This document shows positions 14,815-23,036 of a DNA stretch of 37,763 nt, in pieces. Each line of letters begins with the position of its first letter. Position 1 is the first letter of the stretch. The position numbers and the translations under genes are program-made. The notes below the pieces were generated by a model. The model was not told the DNA's origin. It did no database searches and was given only the letters and a program-made list of their open reading frames with translations. Source of the stretch: Clostridia bacterium (GTDB taxonomy: Bacteria > Bacillota_A > Clostridia > Christensenellales > Aristaeellaceae); the NCBI GenBank assembly GCA_017464225.1, contig JAFUDW010000138.1, forward strand, positions 1 through 37,763. The letters run 5' to 3'.

Positions 14815-15708
14815 ATGGGTTTGATGCAAGGTGTTTCCGCGCCTCAGCTTACGCCGATCCGGCCGGACGGCAGCGTGGATTATGACCGGTATTCTCTGCT
14901 TTCCGACCGACTGGCCAGAGGCGGCATCCAGGGCATTTTCGTTTGCGGCACAACAGGCGAGTTTGCCAATATGACCGCTGAGGAGCGCAGGCAGCTGCTG
15001 CCTGCCGCTCGGAACGGCGCAGGAAAAGCGGTGCGGCTGATGTATAACGTTACGGCGCTTAACCTGCAGGATATTCGCATGTACATCGAATGGGCAAAAA
15101 AACAGGGGGCCGACTGCCTGTCGGTGACGCCGCCTTATTATCACAGCTATGATGCTCAGACGCTGATCGGTTATTTTCGAGCAGCGGCTGAGATCGCCGA
15201 GGGCATGCCGGTATACCTGTATAATATTCCCGGCATGGCAAAAAATCCCATCACGCCGCCCATCCTGCGGGCCGTGCTGGAAAAGTGCGGCAATGTATGC
15301 GGACTCAAGGATTCCAGCATGGACTTCCAGACTTTTCTGGAGTTCAGACTGGCGGCGCAGGACAAGCCGGATTTTGAACTGATCACCGGCAACGACGCTC
15401 AAGTGTTGGCCGCGCTGCAGTATGGCGGCGCCGGAGGAGTGATCGCGCTGGCTGGCGTTTTCCCGGAACTATGCGAAAGCGTTTATTCCCTGTGGCAGGC
15501 TGGAAAGATCCGGGAGGCGCGGGACGCGCAGGATACCGTACTAAAGCTCCGTTCATTGGTGCGTCGGATCATGCCTGTGATGGCGCATAAGGAAATTCTG
15601 CGTTTATTGGGTTTTGATATGGGCCCTGCGCGTTTCCCGTTCCGGGAACTGAACGAGGGGGAAAAGGCAGAAATCAAAAACACCCTTGTTCAGTTGGGGC
15701 TTTTATAA
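14815..15708 (+). CDS. DapA (DHDPS/N-acetylneuraminate lyase) family aldolase
   Basis: A 297-residue class I aldolase of the DapA superfamily, the usual length. Visible: G-T-T-G-E (45-49), Y-L-Y-N-I-P-G (Tyr136, proton relay) and G-L-K-D-S-S (Lys165, the Schiff-base lysine). The family covers dihydrodipicolinate synthase, sialic acid lyase and 2-keto-3-deoxy-sugar-acid aldolases. Following a sugar-acid-type dehydratase by 13 bases, cleavage of a 2-keto-3-deoxy acid to pyruvate and a short aldehyde is the most likely role, as in non-phosphorylative xylonate or gluconate pathways. The ATG at 14815 has aggagg 8 bases upstream; the frame is open upstream into the dehydratase gene but without a ribosome binding site. 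Confidence 0.9.
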   Translation: MGLMQGVSAPQLTPIRPDGSVDYDRYSLLSDRLARGGIQGIFVCGTTGEFANMTAEERRQLLPAARNGAGKAVRLMYNVTALNLQDIRMYIEWAKKQGADCLSVTPPYYHSYDAQTLIGYFRAAAEIAEGMPVYLYNIPGMAKNPITPPILRAVLEKCGNVCGLKDSSMDFQTFLEFRLAAQDKPDFELITGNDAQVLAALQYGGAGGVIALAGVFPELCESVYSLWQAGKIREARDAQDTVLKLRSLVRRIMPVMAHKEILRLLGFDMGPARFPFRELNEGEKAEIKNTLVQLGLL

Positions 15709-15757
15709 GTGAACTTTACCGTGATTAACGGTAAAAAATAAAAAGGAGGATTCTCCC

Positions 15758-16696
15758 ATGAAGAAGCTGATTGCTCTGATCGCCGTACTGACTCTCTGTC
15801 TGTCCGTTGGCATGACCGCGATGGCAGACGCTTCCTATCCCGCCAATGCCGTGACCTTTATCTGTCCCTGGGATGCGGGCGGAACCTCGGACTCCACTTC
15901 CCGTATCATGGCTGAGCTGTTTGCCAAGCAGACAGGCGTGAATACCGCTGTGGAAAACCAGGGCGGTGCCGGTGGCACGATCGCCACTACCGAATTCAAG
16001 AATACCAAGCCCGACGGAACGGCCATTTGTCTGGAGGCCATCGGCGTATTTACTTTGCAGCCTTTCACCCGTGAGGTGAGCTACAGCATCGACGACTTCA
16101 TCCCTGTATGCTCCCTGACTCAGGAGCCCATCCTGCTGCTGGCCGGCAAGGAATCCGGCCTGACTTCCCTCCAGGATATCATTGACCGCGGCAGCGTGGT
16201 GTACGGCAGCAACGGTACCGGCAGCCTGATGGAGCTGAGCGAGAAGAAGCTGTTTGCCGATGCCGGCGTGGACGCTATCGGCATTCCCTATGATGGAAGC
16301 GCCACCACCTTGGCCGCACTGCTGGGCGGACATGTGGACGTGTGCACCTGCCACCCCAGCGAGGGCATGCAGTATGTGGAATCCGGCGACGCTGTGGCCC
16401 TGGGCATCTTCAATGACGAGCGCGATCCCCGCGATTTCCTGAAGGATATTCCCACCATCAAGGAGCAGGGTTACGATGTGGTTATGAGCGTTTGGAAGTT
16501 CTTCATCATGCCTGCCACTACCCCTCAGGAAATCATCGACCAAGCCACGGAAATCCTGAACCAGTGCAAGGCCAGCGAGGAGTTTGCCGATTATTGTGAA
16601 AAGAACAATCTGCTGATCCTGGGCCTGGATACCTCTGAGATGATTGAGAAGATCAAGGCTGAGGCCGAAGTGAACAAGGTAATGCTGGGTAAGTAA
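15758..16696 (+). CDS. Tripartite tricarboxylate transporter (TTT) substrate-binding protein TctC
   Basis: A 312-residue secreted receptor of the TctC/Bug family. Signal peptide MKKLIALIAVLTLCLSV.. with cleavage after A-M-A near residue 23; the mature chain opens with the family pattern Y-P-A-N-A-V-T-F-I-C-P-W-D-A-G-G-x-x-D, where the conserved Asp helps bind the carboxylate ligand. N-x-x-G-A-G-G-T follows near 65. TctC proteins carry citrate, other carboxylates or sugar acids to the TctAB membrane pair, encoded next. RBS aaggagg precedes the ATG. A strong hairpin follows the gene, probably raising its level over the membrane subunits. Ligand inferred from context: the acid consumed by the adjacent dehydratase. 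Confidence 0.92.
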   Translation: MKKLIALIAVLTLCLSVGMTAMADASYPANAVTFICPWDAGGTSDSTSRIMAELFAKQTGVNTAVENQGGAGGTIATTEFKNTKPDGTAICLEAIGVFTLQPFTREVSYSIDDFIPVCSLTQEPILLLAGKESGLTSLQDIIDRGSVVYGSNGTGSLMELSEKKLFADAGVDAIGIPYDGSATTLAALLGGHVDVCTCHPSEGMQYVESGDAVALGIFNDERDPRDFLKDIPTIKEQGYDVVMSVWKFFIMPATTPQEIIDQATEILNQCKASEEFADYCEKNNLLILGLDTSEMIEKIKAEAEVNKVMLGK

Positions 16697-16707
16697 GCCC
16701 GCTTGAA

Positions 16708-16732
16708 CTCCCGGGCCGTTCAGGCCCGGGAG
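16708..16732 (+). terminator. Intercistronic hairpin between tctC and tctB
   Basis: A perfect 10-bp stem (CTCCCGGGCC at 16708-16717, GGCCCGGGAG at 16723-16732) with a 5-nt loop and no T tract afterwards. More likely an mRNA-stabilising or partial-attenuation element than a full terminator. Confidence 0.6.
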
Positions 16733-16777
16733 GCTGTTCCCATTGGATGCACCGCTGGCGCGGAAGGAGGAAGCTGT

Positions 16778-17263
16778 ATGACAGAATACAGGAAGAATAT
16801 CCTGTCCGGTTTGATTTTCCTTGTGATTGGTATCGTAGTCCTCGTCGCTACGCCGCTGGCGGTCAAAGATCCGCAGGTTTCGGCTGTGGGTCCCCGGGCG
16901 TTCCCTTCCTTCATCGGAGGCGCGATGGTAGCGCTCAGCCTGGCGCTGATCGGCCAGGCCATCTACAGGCAGCATAAGGCCGGTCTGCCGCTCCTGAACA
17001 TCATAGGGGAAAGGCGCAAGGATGCCGATGAAAAGAGGGAAGGGCTGAAAAACGAGACGCGCGCTTTTATCGCTCTGGCTATCATGCTGATATACGCGAT
17101 CCTGTTTGACAAGATCGGCTATTTTGCCTCCACTTTTTTGGCGATCACCGCCTATCTGCTGCTGCTGCGAGTGAAAAGCGTTTGGTCCTATGCCATCAGC
17201 TACGCTGTGGGCGGCGCTATCTGGGCAGCCTTTACATACCTGCTCTCGGTGCGCCTGCCCTGA
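16778..17263 (+). CDS. TTT transporter small membrane subunit TctB
   Basis: A 161-residue protein with about four hydrophobic segments, matching the TctB family in size and topology: the first helix follows an N-terminal R-K-N, then G-P-R-A-F-P-S near residue 35 marks the typical loop after helix 1, and a cytoplasmic charged stretch (E-R-R-K-D-A-D-E-K) separates the helix pairs. The ATG at 16778 has a gaaggagg site upstream; earlier in-frame starts would run back through the hairpin. It lies between tctC and tctA, the standard order. Confidence 0.88.
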   Translation: MTEYRKNILSGLIFLVIGIVVLVATPLAVKDPQVSAVGPRAFPSFIGGAMVALSLALIGQAIYRQHKAGLPLLNIIGERRKDADEKREGLKNETRAFIALAIMLIYAILFDKIGYFASTFLAITAYLLLLRVKSVWSYAISYAVGGAIWAAFTYLLSVRLP

Positions 17264-17282
17264 ATTATAAGGAGGGATCGCC

Positions 17283-18767
17283 ATGGACATCATGCAAATA
17301 CTGCGCAATGTGTTTTCCCTGCAGAGCCTTCTATGGATGAATGTGGGCCTGGCAGCGGGTACGGTGGTAGGCGCGCTGCCGGGGCTGACGGGCACCATGT
17401 GCATAGCGCTGCTGCTGCCGCTGACTTATGGACTCAATTCCACCTTGGGCATGATGCTGCTGCTGGGCGTGTACTGCGGGGGAATTTACGGCGGCTCCAT
17501 TACCGCTATTTTGATCAACACACCAGGCACCCCGGCTTCTGCCGCTACCAGCCTGGACGGCTATCCCATGGCAAAGCAGGGACGGGCCAAACGCGCTTTG
17601 CATGACGCGCTGGCGGCTTCGGTGATCGGCGGATTGTTCAGCTGCGCCGTGCTGCTGGTAGCTGCGCCGGCCATTGCCCGCTTTGCCCTCAAGTTTGGCG
17701 CGCGGGAATACTTTGCGCTGGCGCTCTTTGGCCTGACCATCATTGCCAGCATCGGCGGCAAATCGGTGCTCAAGGGACTGCTGATGGGTTTTTCTGGCCT
17801 GCTGCTGTCCTGCGTGGGCATTGACTCCATGGACGGCGTTGCCCGCTTTACCTTTGGCAACAATTATCTGCAGGGCGGCTTCCAGCAGATCCCGGTGCTC
17901 ATTGGCCTTTTCGCCATCACCGAGATCATGGTAAAAACCAGGGATATCAACAAACCTGTGGGTAAGGCTGTGCAGGTGGGGGATGAAAAGGTTTCCTTCA
18001 AGGATGTGCTCAAGTATAAGATGACGCTGCTCAAATCCAGTATCATCGGCGTATTCATCGGAGCCGTGCCTGGAACGGGCGCCGCCATTTCTTCCTTCAT
18101 GGCCTATAACGAAGCCAAGCGTGCCTCCAAGCATCCGGAGGAGTTTGGCCATGGCTCGGAGGAGGGCGTCGTGGCATGCGAAACGGCCAACAACGCCGTT
18201 ACCGGCGCTACGCTGATCCCGCTGCTGACGCTGGGCATCCCCGGCGATACCAATACCGCGGTGCTGCTTGGCGCGCTTACCATGCAGGGAATTGCTCCCG
18301 GCCCTCAACTCTTTTCCAAACAGGCCAGTTGGGTGTATACCATCATGGTGGGCATGATCATCATCAATCTGTTTATGTATCTGCAGGGCAGACTGTTTAT
18401 CAAGGGTTTTGTGAATATTACCAGGGTATCCACCCGCGTTCTGGTGCCGGCGCTGGTAACGCTGTGTATGATCGGCGCTTATGCCATGAAGTATAACACC
18501 TTTAACTGTATCGTTATGGTGCTCATCGGCCTGTTTGGCTATTTGATGGCGAAGCTGGATTTCCCGCTGACGCCCATGGTGATCGGTCTGGTGCTGGGCA
18601 ATCTGTGTGAGAGCAATATGCGCCGGGCGCTGCTGCTGTCCCGGGGCAACTGGCTGACCTTTTTCCAATCTCCCATTGCTTGCGTGTTCATTGGCCTGGC
18701 GGTATTCATGTTATTCTTCCCGACGCTGCGCAGCGTAGTGGACAAGCGTCGCGCGGCTAAAAGATAA
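17283..18767 (+). CDS. TTT transporter large membrane subunit TctA
   Basis: A 494-residue integral membrane protein with many hydrophobic helices, normal for TctA (about 500). Family marks: G-x-L-P-G-L-T-G-T-M near residue 32, Y-G-G-S-I-T-A-I-L-I-N-T-P-G-T-P-A near 70, and a second copy of the motif in the other half, P-G-T-G-A-A-I-S-S-F near 265 with L-G-I-P-G-D near 320. The internal repeat is typical of the fold. It forms the sodium- or proton-driven channel that receives substrate from TctC. RBS aaggagg 6 bases before the ATG. Confidence 0.93.
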   Translation: MDIMQILRNVFSLQSLLWMNVGLAAGTVVGALPGLTGTMCIALLLPLTYGLNSTLGMMLLLGVYCGGIYGGSITAILINTPGTPASAATSLDGYPMAKQGRAKRALHDALAASVIGGLFSCAVLLVAAPAIARFALKFGAREYFALALFGLTIIASIGGKSVLKGLLMGFSGLLLSCVGIDSMDGVARFTFGNNYLQGGFQQIPVLIGLFAITEIMVKTRDINKPVGKAVQVGDEKVSFKDVLKYKMTLLKSSIIGVFIGAVPGTGAAISSFMAYNEAKRASKHPEEFGHGSEEGVVACETANNAVTGATLIPLLTLGIPGDTNTAVLLGALTMQGIAPGPQLFSKQASWVYTIMVGMIIINLFMYLQGRLFIKGFVNITRVSTRVLVPALVTLCMIGAYAMKYNTFNCIVMVLIGLFGYLMAKLDFPLTPMVIGLVLGNLCESNMRRALLLSRGNWLTFFQSPIACVFIGLAVFMLFFPTLRSVVDKRRAAKR

Positions 18768-18779
18768 GGAGAGCGGGCC

Positions 18780-19856
18780 ATGCGCAATGGAGAATTGATT
18801 CAGTTTTCAAGCCCCCGGTATTATCAGGGCCGCGGCGTGCTGGAAAAGCTGGGTCAGGAAGCATGGCTGCTGGGACGGCGTGCACTGATTGTGGCCGATG
18901 ATACGGTCTGGGAAAAGGCAAATAAGTTTTTGCTGCCTCCGCTGAAGGAAAAAGGGATCACCTGGTTCAGGTATCCCTTTTCGGGCATTTGTGCTGAAAG
19001 CAATTATGCCCGGGCAGCCCAGGCTGGACGCGGGGAAGGCTGCGATCTGGTGATTGGCTGCGGAGGCGGACGGGCGCTGGATACCGCCAAGATCGCTTCC
19101 GATCTGATGGAGGTGCGCTGCATTACCGTGCCATCCAGCGCCGCTACCTGTGCGGCTACAGCCTGGCTTTCGGTGCATTATCGGGAAGATGGAAGTATGA
19201 TTGGCAATTATTGGGTGAAATTTTCGCCTTTCGCCACCTTTTCCGATTTGCGCCTTCTTGTGGATCAATGTCCAATGCGCTTTCACATTGCCGGAATGAT
19301 CGACGCTATGGCAAAATTTCCGGAAATCGTGTATAATATTGGAAAAGGGAACGTGTATGTGCGCAACGCCTTTTCCGATACTGCCGCGGTCGTTGCGCGT
19401 CATTTGTTCGATGAGCTGCTGTCCTTGGGCCCTCGAATGCTGAAGCGGCCTTCCGAGGAAGAGTGGGAAAGGATGCTGGCGCTGAATCTTCAGATCACCG
19501 GGCTTACCTTAGCGCTGGCCTGCGGCGGAAAGCAGGCCGCCGTCAGTCATCAGCTTTACGCCTATGTATGCGACCGCTATCCTGCCGTTGCCAGGCACAG
19601 GCTCCATGGGGAAATCGTAGGCGCTTCGCTGCTCTATCAGCTGAGGCTGGATGGTGAGGAGGAGGCTGCTCGCGCTTTGAAGAGCTTTTTGATAAGCGCC
19701 GGCGCACCTCTGTGTATGACCGATCTTGGATTGCCTGCCGGGCAGGAGAGTCTGCAGGATATGTTGAACTATCTTATGGAAAAGCTTCCCGTGGAAAGCG
19801 ACGGGGAGGAGAAGGCGCTGCGCAGGCACGCTGGATTATTGATCGCATCCGAATGA
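18780..19856 (+). CDS. GldA-like iron/zinc-dependent alcohol dehydrogenase
   Basis: A 358-residue NAD-dependent dehydrogenase of the glycerol dehydrogenase-like group. NAD loop: G-C-G-G-G-R-A-L-D-T-A-K (93-104). Metal ligands are complete: Asp175 (M-I-D-A-M), His257 (V-S-H-Q) and His276 (H-R-L-H-G-E). Following a dehydratase and an aldolase, its probable role is reduction of the aldehyde released (glycolaldehyde, glyceraldehyde or lactaldehyde) to keep redox balance in an anaerobe, or oxidation of a polyol to a ketose. Sequence alone does not decide. Start 12 bases after tctA with gagagcgg-type weak Shine-Dalgarno; translation may be partly coupled. Confidence 0.87.
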   Translation: MRNGELIQFSSPRYYQGRGVLEKLGQEAWLLGRRALIVADDTVWEKANKFLLPPLKEKGITWFRYPFSGICAESNYARAAQAGRGEGCDLVIGCGGGRALDTAKIASDLMEVRCITVPSSAATCAATAWLSVHYREDGSMIGNYWVKFSPFATFSDLRLLVDQCPMRFHIAGMIDAMAKFPEIVYNIGKGNVYVRNAFSDTAAVVARHLFDELLSLGPRMLKRPSEEEWERMLALNLQITGLTLALACGGKQAAVSHQLYAYVCDRYPAVARHRLHGEIVGASLLYQLRLDGEEEAARALKSFLISAGAPLCMTDLGLPAGQESLQDMLNYLMEKLPVESDGEEKALRRHAGLLIASE

Positions 19857-19875
19857 AGGAAGGAGAGGAAATCAA

Positions 19876-20718
19876 ATGAAGCATTTGTGCCTGAACCTGA
19901 AGCGCTTTGACGTGCCCACGGCCATGGGCGGCGTCAACCGCCTTTCGTCGGGGGCGGACTGGGCGCTAACCATCCTTTCCGCCGTGAAGGAGGAGCTGGC
20001 CCAATATGCCGGCGCGGCGCGCTTTCCCATGTATTTTCCCGAGGCGCACGTGATCGCCGCGGCCCAGGCCGCCGGGAACGGCGCTGAAATAGAAATCGGC
20101 TGCCAGGGCGTATACCACCAGGACGTGGCTCCCGGCGTCAATTTTGGCGCTTTTACCACCAATCGTCCCGCCGCCGCCATGAAAGCGCTGGGCGTAAAGA
20201 GCGCCATCATCGGCCATTGCGAAGAGCGGGCCGATAAGCTGGGCATATTGCAGGAGGCGGGCGTCAGCGACACCGTCGCCGTCAACCGCTTGCTGAACCG
20301 CGAGATCGCCTGCGCCGTAAACCAGGGCATGACCGTCACCTACTGCATCGGCGAAAAGGCCGAGGAGCGGGAACGCTGGCAGGAGGTGCTGGCGGAGCAG
20401 CTGACCGTGGGCCTTGCGGGCATTGATACGAAGGATGTGATCATCGCCTACGAGCCCATCTGGGCCATCGGGCCGGGCAAAACCCCGCCGGGGGCTGATG
20501 TGATCGCGCCCATCGCCCGGTTCATCAAGGAAAAAACCGGCGGCATGCCGGTGGTGTATGGCGGCGGGCTCAAGCGGGAAAACGCCCAAATGCTGGCCGG
20601 TATCCCTGAAATCGACGGCGGTCTGATTGCCCTGACCCGATTCCAGGGGGAGATCGGCTTCTATCCCGAAGAGTATCTGGAGATCATCCGCATCTATATG
20701 CGTTACTGCGCCCGCTAA
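19876..20718 (+). CDS. Triosephosphate isomerase-like protein with altered phosphate loops
   Basis: A 280-residue TIM-barrel protein, slightly longer than TPI (about 250). Catalytic residues are kept: N-x-K (Asn7, Lys9), I-G-H-C-E-E-R (His114) and A-Y-E-P-I-W-A-I-G (Glu193), plus the loop-6 G-x-G-K-T. Differences from true TPI: the Ser after the catalytic His is Cys115; Y-G-G-S-V reads Y-G-G-G-L (228-232); and the conserved V-G-G-A-S phosphate loop reads I-A-L-T-R (251-255). Those changes remove the usual phosphate grip, so the substrate may not be an ordinary triose phosphate. TPI paralogues acting on erythrulose phosphates are known. RBS aaggagagg. Codon use becomes strongly GC-rich here compared with the genes just upstream. 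Confidence 0.85.
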   Translation: MKHLCLNLKRFDVPTAMGGVNRLSSGADWALTILSAVKEELAQYAGAARFPMYFPEAHVIAAAQAAGNGAEIEIGCQGVYHQDVAPGVNFGAFTTNRPAAAMKALGVKSAIIGHCEERADKLGILQEAGVSDTVAVNRLLNREIACAVNQGMTVTYCIGEKAEERERWQEVLAEQLTVGLAGIDTKDVIIAYEPIWAIGPGKTPPGADVIAPIARFIKEKTGGMPVVYGGGLKRENAQMLAGIPEIDGGLIALTRFQGEIGFYPEEYLEIIRIYMRYCAR

Positions 20719-20730
20719 GGAGGAAACAGC

Positions 20731-22227
20731 ATGCAGCTTCAATTTGAATACGGCAATGGATTTATGAGCGCGAACCTGCCCGACGGTACCGACGTTTTCA
20801 TCCCCGGGGAAACGGTGCCCGATCCGGCCTGTCTGCCCCAGGACTGGGACAGCCTCTATCAGGCCACGCTTGATTCCATCCGTCATCCCATCGGCATGGA
20901 ACCGCTGGCTGATCTGGCCCGGGGCAAAAAGACCGTTGTGTTTGTGATCCCCGATATCGTCAAGGGCGGCTGCCAGCCCACCAGCCACCGCAAGGTGGCC
21001 ATTCGGGCCTGCCTGGACGAACTGTACGGCGCGGGCGTTAAAAAAGAGGATATTTTGCTTTTGTTCTCCAACGGCCTGCATCCCCGCACGCCCATGCACG
21101 AGGCCAGGCAGATCCTGGGCGACGCGCTGTTCAATGAGTTCTGGTATTCAGGCCAGATCACCAGCCATGACAGCGAGGATTACGATCATCTGGTCGATCT
21201 GGGCTTTACCGCCCAGGGCGATCATGTGATCATGAACAAATATGTGTGCGACGCCGATCTTGCCATCTTGATCGGCCATACCCAGGGCAATCCCTATGGC
21301 GGGTATTCCGGCGGGTACAAGCACTGCGCCACCGGCATCAGCCATTGGCGGTCCATCGCGGCTCATCATGTGCCCCAGGTGATGCACAGGCCGGACTTTG
21401 TGCCTGTGAGCACCTCCAGCCTGATGCGGGACAAATTTGATCAGCAGGGCATGTTCATGGAAGAAAAGATGGGCAAACGGTTCTTTTGCTGCGACGCCGT
21501 GCTGGATACCAAATCCCGGCAGATCGAAATCAATTCCGGCTATGCCAAGGAAATGCAGCCCATATCCTGGAAAACGGCCGACAAGCGCACCTATGTGCAC
21601 TGGGCCGAAAAAAAGTACGATGTGGTGGTGTTCGGCATGCCCACCAATTTCCATTACGGCGACGGTATGGGCACCAATCCCATTCAGATGATGCAGGCCC
21701 TTTCCGCCCAGGTGATCCGCCATAAGCGCGTGCTTTCCGATCACTGCGTGTTCATCGTTCCCTCCATCTGCGACGGCTGGTTCCATGAGGAGCGTTGGCC
21801 CTATCTGCCGGAGCTCTATGATATGTTCCAGCACGATTATATGCAGACACTCCCCGACATGAACCGCTATGGCGAATACTTCGCCACCAACGAGGAGTAT
21901 ATCCGCAAATACCGCTTCGCCAACGCCTTCCATCCCTTCCATGGCTTTTCTATGATGAGCTGCGGGCATCTGGCTGAAATGCATACCAGCGCCATCTATA
22001 TCGTGGGCGCCCGGGAGCCCGGCATCGCCCGGGGCATGGGGCTGAAAACACGGGCCACGGTGGAGGAAGCGCTGGAGGACGCCAAACGCAAATTCGTGGG
22101 CGAAAATCCGAATATCCTGGCCCTGCCCAGGACGTTCACCACCGCCGCCGTGCATCTGTGCATGAAGAATCCCGAAGAGAACAGCCATTACCGGGATAAC
22201 GCGCCCACCCATCCCTGCGGCTGCTGA
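20731..22227 (+). CDS. LarA-like nickel-pincer-dependent racemase/epimerase (DUF2088)
   Basis: A 498-residue homologue of lactate racemase LarA, a family that interconverts 2-hydroxy acids using the nickel-pincer nucleotide. Recognisable parts: N-G-L-H-P-R-T-P (His117, aligning with LarA His108), G-G-Y-S-G-G-Y-K (Lys197, aligning with Lys184 which anchors the cofactor) and A-H-H-V (His213, spaced 16 from the Lys as is His200 in LarA). The position of LarA His174, ten residues before the Lys, is Asn187 here, with a His at 183. Longer and more divergent than LarA, so the substrate is probably another hydroxy or sugar acid; LarA homologues acting on malate and on gluconate C2 have been reported. 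No larB, larC or larE lies in the window. RBS aaggagg. Confidence 0.85.
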   Translation: MQLQFEYGNGFMSANLPDGTDVFIPGETVPDPACLPQDWDSLYQATLDSIRHPIGMEPLADLARGKKTVVFVIPDIVKGGCQPTSHRKVAIRACLDELYGAGVKKEDILLLFSNGLHPRTPMHEARQILGDALFNEFWYSGQITSHDSEDYDHLVDLGFTAQGDHVIMNKYVCDADLAILIGHTQGNPYGGYSGGYKHCATGISHWRSIAAHHVPQVMHRPDFVPVSTSSLMRDKFDQQGMFMEEKMGKRFFCCDAVLDTKSRQIEINSGYAKEMQPISWKTADKRTYVHWAEKKYDVVVFGMPTNFHYGDGMGTNPIQMMQALSAQVIRHKRVLSDHCVFIVPSICDGWFHEERWPYLPELYDMFQHDYMQTLPDMNRYGEYFATNEEYIRKYRFANAFHPFHGFSMMSCGHLAEMHTSAIYIVGAREPGIARGMGLKTRATVEEALEDAKRKFVGENPNILALPRTFTTAAVHLCMKNPEENSHYRDNAPTHPCGC

Positions 22228-22238
22228 AAGGAAACATT

Positions 22239-23024
22239 ATGCTGACTGCGATCTTCATATTTATCATCTGCTTTGCCGCCAGTACCATTGGCGGCATCTG
22301 CGGCATCGGCGGCGGCGTGGTCATCAAGCCGCTGCTGGACGCCGTGGGTGTGATGTCGGTATCCACGGTTTCCTTCCTTTCGGGTCTGACCGTGCTGGCC
22401 ATGACCTGTGTCAACGTATGGAAAAGCCGCAAGAGCAACGAGCTGGAGCCCGCCCGCAGCGTTCCGCTGGGCATTGGCGCGGCGGTGGGCGGCGTGCTGG
22501 GAAAATCCATGTTTTCGGCCCTGAAGGCCGCCGTGCAGGCGGATCGGGCCGTAGGCGCCGTGCAGTCCATCGTGCTGGGGATCATGGTGCTGGGCACGCT
22601 GCTGTATGTGGTGTTCAAGTCCAGGATCAAAACCCGGAATGTGAGCGGCTGGCTGCTGCCCGTGGTGATCGGTCTGCTGCTGGGCGTTTGCTCCTCCTTC
22701 CTGGGCATCGGCGGCGGCCCCATGAACCTGGCCGTGCTCTATTACTTTTTCTCCATGGATACCAAAAAGGCGGCCATCAACTCCATTCTGATCATTCTGC
22801 TGAGCCAGATCGCCAGCCTGCTCATGAGCCTGGTCACGGGCTCCGTGCCTACCTTTGAATGGGGATATCTGGCCGCCATGGTGGCCGCGGGCATCCTGGG
22901 CGGCTTTCTGTCCGCCCGGCTGCATAAAAAGCTGTCCGCCGATTTGACCGATAAGCTGTTCATCGGCCTGCTGGCTGTGATCGTGTTTATCTGCGTGTAC
23001 AATACCGCGCGGATGCTGGCTTAA
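22239..23024 (+). CDS. TauE/SafE family anion exporter (COG0730)
   Basis: A 261-residue membrane protein with about eight hydrophobic segments in two repeats. Each repeat has the family glycine motif: G-I-G-G-G-V-V-I-K-P near residue 26 and G-I-G-G-G-P-M-N-L near 153. The family exports sulfite, sulfoacetate and other C2-C3 organic or sulfur anions, though many members are uncharacterised. It sits between the LarA-like and PFK-like genes with 11-12 base gaps, so it is part of the pathway and may remove an anionic end product. RBS aaagg before the ATG. Confidence 0.9.
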   Translation: MLTAIFIFIICFAASTIGGICGIGGGVVIKPLLDAVGVMSVSTVSFLSGLTVLAMTCVNVWKSRKSNELEPARSVPLGIGAAVGGVLGKSMFSALKAAVQADRAVGAVQSIVLGIMVLGTLLYVVFKSRIKTRNVSGWLLPVVIGLLLGVCSSFLGIGGGPMNLAVLYYFFSMDTKKAAINSILIILLSQIASLLMSLVTGSVPTFEWGYLAAMVAAGILGGFLSARLHKKLSADLTDKLFIGLLAVIVFICVYNTARMLA

Positions 23025-23036
23025 AGGAGGAGCGCC

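Noticed and set aside
14815..15708. Dihydrodipicolinate synthase (dapA) for lysine synthesis
   Set aside because: The catalytic Lys and Tyr are common to the whole superfamily, and context is catabolic. A keto-deoxy acid aldolase is more likely.
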